From contig CANKYC010000053.1 in NCBI GenBank assembly GCA_947487845.1, positions 1 through 8,001 on the forward strand: a stretch of 8,001 bases of DNA. The letters run 5' to 3'. Position numbers and translations under genes: made by a program. How positions within the stretch are numbered: the stretch's first letter is position 1; each line of letters opens with the position of its first letter. The notes below the pieces were generated by a model. That model was not told where the DNA came from, made no database searches, and worked only from the letters and a program-made list of their open reading frames with translations. Below are positions 1 to 5,872 of the stretch, piece by piece. This DNA is from Rickettsiales bacterium (GTDB lineage: Bacteria > Pseudomonadota > Alphaproteobacteria > Rickettsiales > UBA1997).

Positions 1-151
1 ATTCAGCACTAGAATATTTCATGACAAATTTTTTATAATTAATAAACTGAGTTTTTATTAATTCATTTTTAGCAAAATAATACAAACAGAAGCGGGGCGG
101 CTTTATTTTAGTTGCGGAAATTACCAAACTTAACAAGCACGATCTCGAATT

Positions 152-628
152 TTATTCTTTTTTAAGCAATTTTTTTATCACCTTTTCAAAATCCTGCTTT
201 GTCAATTCTCCGCCATCACCATTCAAAGTTGCAACCAAGTTACCACTTTTGTCAAAAATATAATTTAATGGAATCGCGTTTGGTTCTTCCAAGCTGATTT
301 TTAAAGCTTCCGCAAACATTCCATTTGGATATTTAACTGTCTTAGAAACCGCGAGCGCTTTTTTTCGATCTCTTTTTTTATCAATGCTAACACCAATAAT
401 TTCAAGACCTTGATCTTTATATTCTTGATAAAGTTCATCTAAAACTAGAATTTCTTTACGACAATCCAAACACCAAGCCGCCCAGATATTTACAATCACA
501 ACTTTGCCAATTTTTTCTCGCAGATCGAAAGAATTTTCATCAAAAGTTTTAATGATTAATTCTTCGCGCGCCAAAGCTGACAAAGAAAAAAACAATGCCG
601 CTACAAAAAATAAGAAAAATTTTTTCAT
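152..628 (-). CDS. Exported TlpA-like thioredoxin-fold protein
   Basis: This is a 158-residue thiol-disulfide oxidoreductase of the TlpA/ResA-like thioredoxin family. Residues 1-20 form a signal peptide: Lys-Lys, then a Phe/Leu/Ala-rich core ending SALA, with likely cleavage before REE. The mature domain would therefore act in the periplasm or at the outer face of the inner membrane. The active site is WAAWCLDC with cysteines at 53 and 56, and the expected cis-proline is P120 in the segment AIPLNYIFD, followed by the strand-turn KSGNLV. Family members reduce disulfides in apocytochrome c, copper-site proteins or other envelope proteins; the substrate here cannot be told. The CLDC dipeptide is less common than CGPC or CEPC. 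The ATG directly follows the rsmE stop codon with no spacer, so it is probably co-transcribed and translationally coupled with rsmE. No Shine-Dalgarno motif precedes it. The family call is firm, the specific role is not. Confidence 0.88.
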   Translation of the reverse strand: MKKFFLFFVAALFFSLSALAREELIIKTFDENSFDLREKIGKVVIVNIWAAWCLDCRKEILVLDELYQEYKDQGLEIIGVSIDKKRDRKKALAVSKTVKYPNGMFAEALKISLEEPNAIPLNYIFDKSGNLVATLNGDGGELTKQDFEKVIKKLLKKE

Positions 629-1381
629 CTAAAATTTTGATTTAAAATTGAAATCACCCAAAAATTCCTGAACCAAAGTTAAAGCAGAAATAACCGCGGT
701 ATCAGCGCGCAAAATACGCGGGCCCAAACTTAAAGAATAAAGATTTTTTAAGGAACGCATTTTTTCAAATTCTTCCGGCGCAAAGCCGCCTTCCGGCCCA
801 ATTAAAATTACGATTTCTTTATTTTGATTATTGATTTTAGGCAAAAGCTCGCTTGCTTTTAAACCTTGTCCTGACTCATCGCAGAGAATAAATATTTTAT
901 TTTCTGCTTCTTTTTCACTTAAAAATTTTTCGAGTTTTTTCACTTCCAAAACTTGCGCCAAATCATTTCTTTCGCATTGTTCGCAAGCTTCTTTTATGTT
1001 TAATTTGAAACGATCGTAATTAATTTTATCTACGATTGTTCGTTTTGTAATAAGAGGTTGAAAGCTTGAAACTCCAAGCTCGGTAGCCTTTTCAGCAATA
1101 AAATCTATTCTGACATTTTTTACCAAAGCGAAAGCCAAACTTATGTTTGGTGCTTTCCTTAAATCGGCAATTTTTTTAACAATTTTAAGAGTAATAAATT
1201 TCTTCTCGATTGTTGAAATATTAGCTGCAAACTCACCATCTGCGCCATTAAACACAAAAACTGCATCACCAATTTTTTGGCGCATTACTTTGGTTAAATA
1301 TTCAAAATCATTACCGGAAATTTTAATTTCCAAACCTTCATTTAGGTTTTTTTCTTCAATAAAAATTCTTATTTTTCTCAT
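629..1381 (-). CDS. rsmE: 16S rRNA (uracil(1498)-N3)-methyltransferase RsmE
   Basis: RsmE methylates N3 of U1498 in 16S rRNA in the assembled small subunit, using S-adenosylmethionine. The 250-residue product has the family layout: an N-terminal PUA-like RNA-binding domain (about residues 1-70) and a C-terminal SPOUT methyltransferase domain with a trefoil knot. Conserved pieces visible are EKATELGV (97-104), the EACEQCERN segment (131-139), IGPEGGF (194-200) and LGPRILRADTA (219-229), the last two forming the SAM-binding knot. The Asp in RADTA, where many bacteria have Glu, is a form I associate with alphaproteobacteria. I chose the ATG at 1381 because it gives the usual N-terminus MRKIRIFIEE; the frame stays open seven codons further to a TTG at 1402, which would add an atypical extension. 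The gene is divergent from pstC and its TAG stop abuts the ATG of the thioredoxin gene. Confidence 0.95.
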   Translation of the reverse strand: MRKIRIFIEEKNLNEGLEIKISGNDFEYLTKVMRQKIGDAVFVFNGADGEFAANISTIEKKFITLKIVKKIADLRKAPNISLAFALVKNVRIDFIAEKATELGVSSFQPLITKRTIVDKINYDRFKLNIKEACEQCERNDLAQVLEVKKLEKFLSEKEAENKIFILCDESGQGLKASELLPKINNQNKEIVILIGPEGGFAPEEFEKMRSLKNLYSLSLGPRILRADTAVISALTLVQEFLGDFNFKSKF

Positions 1382-1441
1382 AAGTTGATTTAAAAATCTC
1401 AATTTGCAAAATGCTGAAAAATCTCACTTCCAAGCATATTT
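1382..1441. promoter_or_regulatory. Divergent rsmE/pstC intergenic region
   Basis: This 60-bp spacer must hold the start signals for rsmE (leftward) and pstC (rightward). It contains a 10-bp direct repeat, AAAAATCTCA, at 1392-1401 and 1417-1426 (25-bp period), and short inverted arms ATGCT (1411-1415) and AGCAT (1433-1437). No convincing -35/-10 pair and no Pho box (paired CTGTCAT-like 7-mers 4 bp apart) is visible, so PhoB control of pstC is not supported here. The repeat could be an operator half-site pair or chance in AT-rich DNA. Confidence 0.3.
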
Positions 1442-2641
1442 ATGAACTTCCTGATTTTCTCCCTAATTTTGGCCGCGACTTTAGCCGCAATATTGAACCG
1501 CAATATCAGAAATTTACGCCTGAATTTACAAATTCAAAGCGATAAAAAACTGCGCTTCACTTCGTTGCCTATTCATTATATTTATTGCTTTTTGCTGTGG
1601 TCGATCATCTTTACAGCCACAATAACTTTCACCTCTTTTTCCAGCTTTGCAAAATATTGTTTAGTTACTATATTTTTAGTTCTTAATTTTTTCCTGATTA
1701 AAATTTTCTATAAGAAAAACTTCAATTCCAAAAAACATATTGAAAAGGCGGGAACCATTGTCCTTTCTATCACCGCCGGCATCGGAATTTTAATCACCAT
1801 CATCATCACCGCTTCAATTTTATTTGAGTCTTTGCGTTTTTTTGAATTTGTAAAACCACTCGATTTTTTGCTTGGAACCACTTGGAACCCGCAAATGGCA
1901 ATAACCTCCGAGCAAGCGGTTGGCGACAGCGCTTTTGGCATGGTTCCGGTTTTTCTTGGAACTTTGCTCATAACTTTGATCGCCATGTTGGTTGCGGTTC
2001 CAACTGGAATCATGGGCGCAGTTTATTTGTGCCTTTATGCCAAAGCTAAAACCCGCGATTATTTAAAACCAATTTTAGAAATTTTGGCAGGCGTTCCAAC
2101 CGTTGTTTACGGCTATTTCGCCGTAGTTACAGTTGCGCCATTTTTTAAACATGCTTTTGCCTCTTTCGGAATTGAAATCGCTTCAGAAAGCGCTCTTGCT
2201 GCTGGTTTTGTAATGGGCGTGATGATTATTCCCTTCGTATTATCTTTAACCGACGACGCTTTAAACGCAGTGCCGCAAGCTTTAAAAGACGGCGCTTTGG
2301 CGCTTGGAAGCACTAAATCAGAAATGATTAAAAAAGTTGCTTTGCTTTCTGCAACGCCATCAATTGTAGGCGCTGTGATTTTGGCAGTTTCGCGCGCAAT
2401 TGGCGAAACCATGATTGTAGTAATGGCGGCGGGTTTGGTTGCTAAATTAACTTTTAACCCGCTTGATTCAGTAACAACCGCAACCGCGCAAATTGTAACC
2501 TTGCTTGTTGGCGATCAAGAATTCAACAGCCCCAAAACTCTAGCCGCTTTTGCACTCGCTTTAACATTATTTATTTTTACCTTCATTTTCAACATCGTAG
2601 CGCTGGTGGTGATTAAAAATTATAAGAAAAAATACGGTTAA
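1442..2641 (+). CDS. pstC: Phosphate ABC transporter permease PstC
   Basis: PstC is one of the two inner-membrane channel subunits of the PstSCAB phosphate importer. The 399-residue protein is longer than E. coli PstC (about 320) because of an N-terminal part with about three hydrophobic segments (near 3-18, 45-66, 70-90), a form known in alphaproteobacteria. The conserved core follows: a transmembrane segment at about 104-128, FLLGTTWNPQ (142-151), the permease domain from about 165, and the EAA loop that contacts the ATPase (about 272-301, with DGALALGSTKSEM) leading into RAIGE (319-322 region). A final membrane segment lies near 369-392 with a Lys-rich tail. The ATG at 1442 is the first start and gives the expected N-terminus, although no Shine-Dalgarno sequence is seen. 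Only one base separates its stop from the ATG of pstA, so the two are an operon. pstS and pstB are not adjacent. Confidence 0.95.
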   Translation: MNFLIFSLILAATLAAILNRNIRNLRLNLQIQSDKKLRFTSLPIHYIYCFLLWSIIFTATITFTSFSSFAKYCLVTIFLVLNFFLIKIFYKKNFNSKKHIEKAGTIVLSITAGIGILITIIITASILFESLRFFEFVKPLDFLLGTTWNPQMAITSEQAVGDSAFGMVPVFLGTLLITLIAMLVAVPTGIMGAVYLCLYAKAKTRDYLKPILEILAGVPTVVYGYFAVVTVAPFFKHAFASFGIEIASESALAAGFVMGVMIIPFVLSLTDDALNAVPQALKDGALALGSTKSEMIKKVALLSATPSIVGAVILAVSRAIGETMIVVMAAGLVAKLTFNPLDSVTTATAQIVTLLVGDQEFNSPKTLAAFALALTLFIFTFIFNIVALVVIKNYKKKYG

Positions 2642-2642
2642 A

Positions 2643-3860
2643 ATGAAAAATAACAAAATTAAAAACCTTAAAAAACGTCACAGAAAAGAATTCCGCTTCA
2701 AGGCGTTTGGCATGATTTCAATCGCATTTTCTTTGGCATTTTTAGTGCTGTTATTTGGCATGATTTTAAGCAAAAGTTCGGGTGCTTTTTTACGCAGTGA
2801 GATTGCGTTAGAAATTGATTTGACCAATGAAAATGACATCGCAAAAATTGATTATCGCCAACATATTAAAGATGCTTTGAAAGCTGAATTTCCTGATGCC
2901 ATGGAACTTGCAGAAATAAATTCGCTTTATCAATTAATCAGCAAAATCAGTAACTTAGAACTCAAAAAAGAGTTAGAAAAAAATCCTGATTTACTGGGAA
3001 AAAAATCAACTTTTTGGCTTAGCGCTTCTTCAAAAATTGATATGTATTTCAAAAATAAAAATTCTGCATCACTTAACGAAAGGCAATTTTTATGGGCCAA
3101 AGAATTATCTGATAAAAACCAATTGCGCACCGTTTTTAATTGGAAATTTTTTGAATTTGCTGATTCTCGCGAACCAGAAATAGCAGGCATTGGCGCTGGT
3201 TTAAGCGGTTCGATTTTAGTGATGACAATTTTCTTAAGTCTGGCTTTCCCAATTGGCGTAATGTGCGCTTTTTATTTGGAAGAATTTGCACCAAAAAATC
3301 GCGCCACCGACATTATCGAAATCAGTATTAATAATTTAGCCGCAATTCCATCAATCATTTACGGATTACTCGGATTGACAGTGTACTTACAATTCATGAA
3401 CCTGCCGCGCTCTTCTAGTTTAGCGGGTGGAATGACTTTATTCATGTTGGTTTTGCCAGTAATTATCATCGCAACTCGAAATACAATTCGCTCAATTCCA
3501 AGTTCAATTCGTGATGGCGCAGCCGCTCTGGGCGCATCTAAAATGCAGATTACTTTGCATCATTTATTACCGCTTTCTGTTCCCGGAATCATGACCGGAA
3601 CTATTCTCGCAGTTTCTCGTGCGCTTGGCGAAACCGCGCCATTATTGATGATTGGCATGATTGCCTTCATCGCTGATATTCCAAAAAACTTTACTGATCC
3701 AACAACTGTTCTTCCGGTACAAATTTATTTATGGTCTGACAGTCCAGAAATGGGTTTTGCTGAAAAAACCGCCGCGGCAATTCTGGTGTTGCTTGGAATT
3801 CTTATTTTATTCAATTTGGTGGCGGTGATTCTGCGTAAAAAATTCGAGAAAAAATGGTGA
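2643..3860 (+). CDS. pstA: Phosphate ABC transporter permease PstA
   Basis: PstA is the partner of PstC in the phosphate import channel. The 405-residue form is longer than E. coli PstA (about 296). After a basic cytoplasmic start (residues 1-20) and a membrane segment (about 21-42) comes a mostly hydrophilic stretch at about 45-182, probably periplasmic, of the kind classed as DUF3333 in alphaproteobacterial PstA. The permease core follows: LEEFAPKNRATD (212-223), NNLAAIPSIIYGLLGL (230-245), and the EAA loop (about 278-308, with SSIRDGAAALGASKMQ) ending in SRALGET (325-331). The C-terminus has a last membrane helix and a basic tail. The ATG lies one base after the pstC stop, implying translational coupling. 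In most genomes pstB follows directly; here a hairpin and then folP follow, so the ATPase must be encoded elsewhere. Confidence 0.94.
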   Translation: MKNNKIKNLKKRHRKEFRFKAFGMISIAFSLAFLVLLFGMILSKSSGAFLRSEIALEIDLTNENDIAKIDYRQHIKDALKAEFPDAMELAEINSLYQLISKISNLELKKELEKNPDLLGKKSTFWLSASSKIDMYFKNKNSASLNERQFLWAKELSDKNQLRTVFNWKFFEFADSREPEIAGIGAGLSGSILVMTIFLSLAFPIGVMCAFYLEEFAPKNRATDIIEISINNLAAIPSIIYGLLGLTVYLQFMNLPRSSSLAGGMTLFMLVLPVIIIATRNTIRSIPSSIRDGAAALGASKMQITLHHLLPLSVPGIMTGTILAVSRALGETAPLLMIGMIAFIADIPKNFTDPTTVLPVQIYLWSDSPEMGFAEKTAAAILVLLGILILFNLVAVILRKKFEKKW

Positions 3861-3886
3861 GAAAACAGCCCCAAAAGGCTGTTTTC
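3861..3886 (+). terminator. Perfect hairpin after pstA, possible terminator
   Basis: GAAAACAGCC (3861-3870) and GGCTGTTTTC (3877-3886) form a perfect 10-bp stem with a 6-nt loop, starting at the base after the pstA stop. The GC core CAGCC/GGCTG is flanked by AAAA on the 5' side and TTTT on the 3' side, as in short factor-independent terminators that can work in both directions. The T run is only four and is followed by CGGC, so termination may be partial; it could instead protect the pstCA mRNA 3' end. Confidence 0.5.
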
Positions 3887-3921
3887 GGCTCTGTGATTAA
3901 AAATTCTACAAACCGAGTTAA

Positions 3922-4764
3922 ATGAACAACTCTTTCTCAATTCATAATATAAAACCAAAAATTATCGGAATTTTAAACGTTACGCCTGATTCATTTTCTG
4001 ATGGCGGAAAGTTTAATTCTCTTGATAACGCGCTAAATCATTTAAAAAAAATGATCGCCGAAGGTGCTGATGGAATTGATGTCGGCGCTGAATCTACAAG
4101 GCCAAAAGCCACGCCAATTGGCGCTGAAGAAGAATGGGAAAGACTAGAAAAAATTCTTCCCGCCGTAATTTCTGAAGTAAAAAAATCTGCCCGAAAAATT
4201 AAAATAAGTATCGATTCTTATCATTTTGAAACCATCAAAAAAGCTTATGAAATTGGCGTTGATGTAATTAACGATGTGAGCGGTTTATGTGATGAAAAAA
4301 TTGTTAATTTTATTGCCGAAAAAAATATCGAAACAATTTTGATGCATAACCTGCAAATTGAGGCAATTCCTGATGTGGTGATTAACCGCAATTTAAATTT
4401 AATTAACGAAATTCTGAAATGGGGAAGGGAGAAAATTTCTTATTTAGAAAGTAAAAATGTTAAAAAATCGCAACTAATTTTTGATCCGGGAATTGGTTTT
4501 AATAAAGATGCTTTACAATCGATTCGAATTTTAAAAAATATTGAAAATTTTCGAGCTTTAGGATTGCCGATTTATATTGGTCATTCCAAGAAAAGTTTTT
4601 TGGAAGCGATTGATTTTTCGGATTATGGCGAAGGTTTAAATCCTGCCGAAAAAACGCTGATTATTTCGCAATATTTGATTGGAAAAAATGTTGATTATTT
4701 GCGGATTCATGATGTTGAAAAACATGTTCAAAACATTGTCAAATTTCATCGCGCACCCGCATAA
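3922..4764 (+). CDS. folP: Dihydropteroate synthase
   Basis: FolP joins 6-hydroxymethyl-7,8-dihydropterin diphosphate to p-aminobenzoate, giving dihydropteroate in folate synthesis; it is the sulfonamide target. The 280-residue TIM-barrel protein shows the family motifs in order: GILNVTPDSFSDGG (16-29, diphosphate and pABA loop), GADGIDVGAESTRP (48-61), SIDSYHFET (96-104), INDVSG (116-121), LMHN (140-143), DPGIGFNK (188-195, pterin pocket), GHSKKSF (220-226) and the C-terminal RIHDV (261-265). In the GxSRKS motif the Arg is replaced by Lys while the following Lys is kept, a conservative change. The C-terminal helix is present, so the gene looks intact. It begins 61 bp after pstA on the same strand, behind the hairpin, so it may be partly co-transcribed. 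No folK or folB is adjacent. The 3' end overlaps the converging ligase gene by 26 bp. Confidence 0.95.
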   Translation: MNNSFSIHNIKPKIIGILNVTPDSFSDGGKFNSLDNALNHLKKMIAEGADGIDVGAESTRPKATPIGAEEEWERLEKILPAVISEVKKSARKIKISIDSYHFETIKKAYEIGVDVINDVSGLCDEKIVNFIAEKNIETILMHNLQIEAIPDVVINRNLNLINEILKWGREKISYLESKNVKKSQLIFDPGIGFNKDALQSIRILKNIENFRALGLPIYIGHSKKSFLEAIDFSDYGEGLNPAEKTLIISQYLIGKNVDYLRIHDVEKHVQNIVKFHRAPA

Positions 4765-5560
4765 AACTAGCAAATCTCGGCGTGTTATTTTTGGTTTTTC
4801 CAAAAAATTTATAAGTAATTATCGCGCCGATTTTTGGCGGGTTTTTTCTTTGTTCATCGCTAAATCCACCGCCAATTTTGAAACGAATTTTATCATTATT
4901 TTCAACCCATAAAGCGCCTAACATTCCGCCATATTTACCAACTCCTTCAACATAAGAAATAACTCGCGCTTCGGCATCTTCAAAAGTTTTTAACTTCAAT
5001 AAATCATCATTTCTTTCGGCCTTATAAAATGAATTTGCGCGATGCAAAACCAAACCTTCGCCACCATTTTTAACTATGCGTTCAAGCAGATTTATCAAGG
5101 CTTCGTGGCTTTCGATTTTAAATTGATCGACAACTTTTAAATGCTCCGCTTTTATTTTTTTCATCTCCTCAAAACGTTTGGAAAAAATATCAGGATTTTG
5201 TGGCATGTCAAAAATCATAAAATTGATTTTTTGCCAATCTTTATCATTGGGAATTTCTTGTCTGACAATGCTTGAAGTTGTTTCAAATTGCCCGCGCGCG
5301 ATCCATAATTCACCATCTAAAACTTCATTGGGAAAATCTTTAATAAACCATTTTGGGGCATGAATTTCATTGCCTTGGCGTGAAATTAATTTTTCTCCAG
5401 TCCAATAACCGCGTATTCCATCAAGCTTTTCACTGACTAAATAATCTGTAATTACAATGTCGTCGCGATAAATGTTTGCGAGTTGAATTTGAGGTTTTGA
5501 GGCGGCGTGGGAATTGCTAACAAAAAAAATGGTGAAGAAAAATATGAGCTTGAGTCGCAT
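4739..5560 (-). CDS. Exported ATP-dependent DNA ligase, Lig E type
   Basis: This is a 273-residue minimal ATP-dependent DNA ligase with only the adenylation and OB-fold domains, as in the Lig E group that carries signal peptides. Residues 1-19 or 20 are a typical signal (MRLK, a Phe-rich core, then NSHA), implying export to the periplasm. Nucleotidyltransferase motifs are complete: motif I EKLDGIRG with the adenylated lysine K45, motif III LDGELW (81-86), IIIa FMIFDMP (114-120), motif IV GGEGLVLHR (166-174) and motif V LLKLK (187-191). The OB part contains VEGVGKYGGMLGALWVE, FKIGGGF and the C-terminal FGKTKNNTPRFASFMRVR. The family seals nicks in duplex DNA; roles in DNA uptake or extracellular DNA have been proposed for Lig E. 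It is not the replicative ligase, which in bacteria is NAD-dependent LigA. It is divergent from dnaK and converges on folP with a 26-bp overlap. No Shine-Dalgarno sequence is seen. Confidence 0.9.
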   Translation of the reverse strand: MRLKLIFFFTIFFVSNSHAASKPQIQLANIYRDDIVITDYLVSEKLDGIRGYWTGEKLISRQGNEIHAPKWFIKDFPNEVLDGELWIARGQFETTSSIVRQEIPNDKDWQKINFMIFDMPQNPDIFSKRFEEMKKIKAEHLKVVDQFKIESHEALINLLERIVKNGGEGLVLHRANSFYKAERNDDLLKLKTFEDAEARVISYVEGVGKYGGMLGALWVENNDKIRFKIGGGFSDEQRKNPPKIGAIITYKFFGKTKNNTPRFASFMRVRDEI

Positions 5561-5605
5561 GGGTTTGGTGTTTTAATTTATTTTTTCCAGATTGTTTTTT
5601 AGGCT

Positions 5606-5633
5606 CTTGTAATCCAAAAAGCGATTCTTAAAT
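5606..5633 (+). promoter_or_regulatory. Candidate sigma-32 (RpoH) promoter of dnaK
   Basis: CTTG at 5606-5609 is followed after exactly 17 bp by CTTAAAT at 5627-5633. The heat-shock promoter form described for alphaproteobacteria is CTTG, 17-18 bp, CYTATNT, so every specified base but one matches and the spacing is right. Transcription would begin near 5640, giving a dnaK leader of about 235 nt that contains the nested palindromes. A second CTTG (5666-5669) with CTTAT (5684-5688) has only a 14-bp gap and is a weaker alternative. The match is by eye and short motifs occur by chance. Confidence 0.42.
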
Positions 5634-5655
5634 AACCCTCAAATTTCACCTTTAT

Positions 5656-5836
5656 ACCAAAGCTACTTGAAACTCGAACATTTCTTATAAATTGAGAATA
5701 GATCCTAAAAACAAGTTCAGGATGAAGACGGCGGGAAGATCTACCAGATTCTGTCATCCTGAACTTGTTTTTGGGATCTATTCGATTTCATCGCAAAGAA
5801 AAATTATATCTTGGTCGAGTTTCAAGTAGCTTTGGT
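5656..5836. repeat. Perfect 22-bp inverted repeat enclosing a second palindrome
   Basis: The arms at 5656-5677 and 5815-5836 are exact reverse complements over 22 bp (left arm begins ACCAAAGCTACTTGAAAC). Between them lie 18 bp (5678-5695), the inner hairpin element (5696-5783) and 31 bp (5784-5814). The two spacers are not clearly complementary, so the outer arms look like the ends of one element or an older palindrome split by insertion of the inner one. The whole lies in the presumed dnaK leader; as RNA it could fold into one long interrupted stem. The left arm also contains CTTGAAA, a sigma-32-like -35 sequence, and the right arm carries the same on the minus strand. Confidence 0.85.
5696..5783. 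repeat. Dispersed-type palindromic repeat, 30-bp stem
   Basis: Arms at 5696-5725 and 5754-5783 pair over 30 positions with a single T/G difference (5706 against 5773), which is a wobble pair in RNA. The loop is 28 nt (5726-5753) and includes GGCGGGAAGATCTACCAG. The arm core TCATCCTGAACTTGTTT resembles, from memory, an intergenic palindrome found in many copies in alphaproteobacterial and some other genomes. It is likely a REP- or MITE-like non-coding element rather than a terminator, as it lies upstream of dnaK. Copy number cannot be judged from one window. Confidence 0.8.
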
Positions 5837-5872
5837 TTATTCACTTTTTCAATCAATCAAAAAAATAATTTT

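Larger units (their letters stand above)
5561..5872. other. ligase/dnaK divergent intergenic region
   Basis: This 312-bp gap holds no credible gene. It contains T- and A-rich DNA next to the ligase start, a candidate heat-shock promoter for dnaK (5606-5633), a nested palindromic structure (5656-5836) and about 36 bp of AT-rich leader before dnaK. The promoter of the leftward ligase gene should also lie here, probably between 5561 and 5640, but no clear -35/-10 pair is visible. Confidence 0.8.

Noticed and set aside
90..103. AAGC-GGGGCG-GCTT hairpin followed by T-rich DNA, as a plus-strand terminator
   Set aside because: The stem is only 4 bp and would be weak; there is no known gene before it.
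1..151. Possible gene ends at the left edge (plus-strand tail ending 38, or a minus-strand ATG at 22)
   Set aside because: Only 7-12 codons are visible, with no recognisable motif or ribosome site.
1382..1402. Seven-codon extension of RsmE from a TTG at 1402
   Set aside because: The ATG at 1381 gives the standard RsmE start MRKIRIFIEE; a TTG without a Shine-Dalgarno sequence is less likely.
1708..2412. Antisense open frames across pstC (1708-2013 and 2113-2412)
   Set aside because: They lie opposite a well-conserved gene and show no family motifs or start signals.
4679..4912. Plus-strand open frame running from folP over the ligase gene
   Set aside because: It is out of frame with folP and antisense to conserved ligase motifs, so it is a shadow.
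5696..5783. Rho-independent terminator for a gene upstream of dnaK
   Set aside because: The neighbouring upstream gene is transcribed away from it, and the stem is too long with an unsuitable loop and no T run after it.
5765..5872. 36-residue N-terminal extension of DnaK from a TTG
   Set aside because: The ATG at 5873 gives the normal DnaK N-terminus, and the extension is encoded by repeat sequence.
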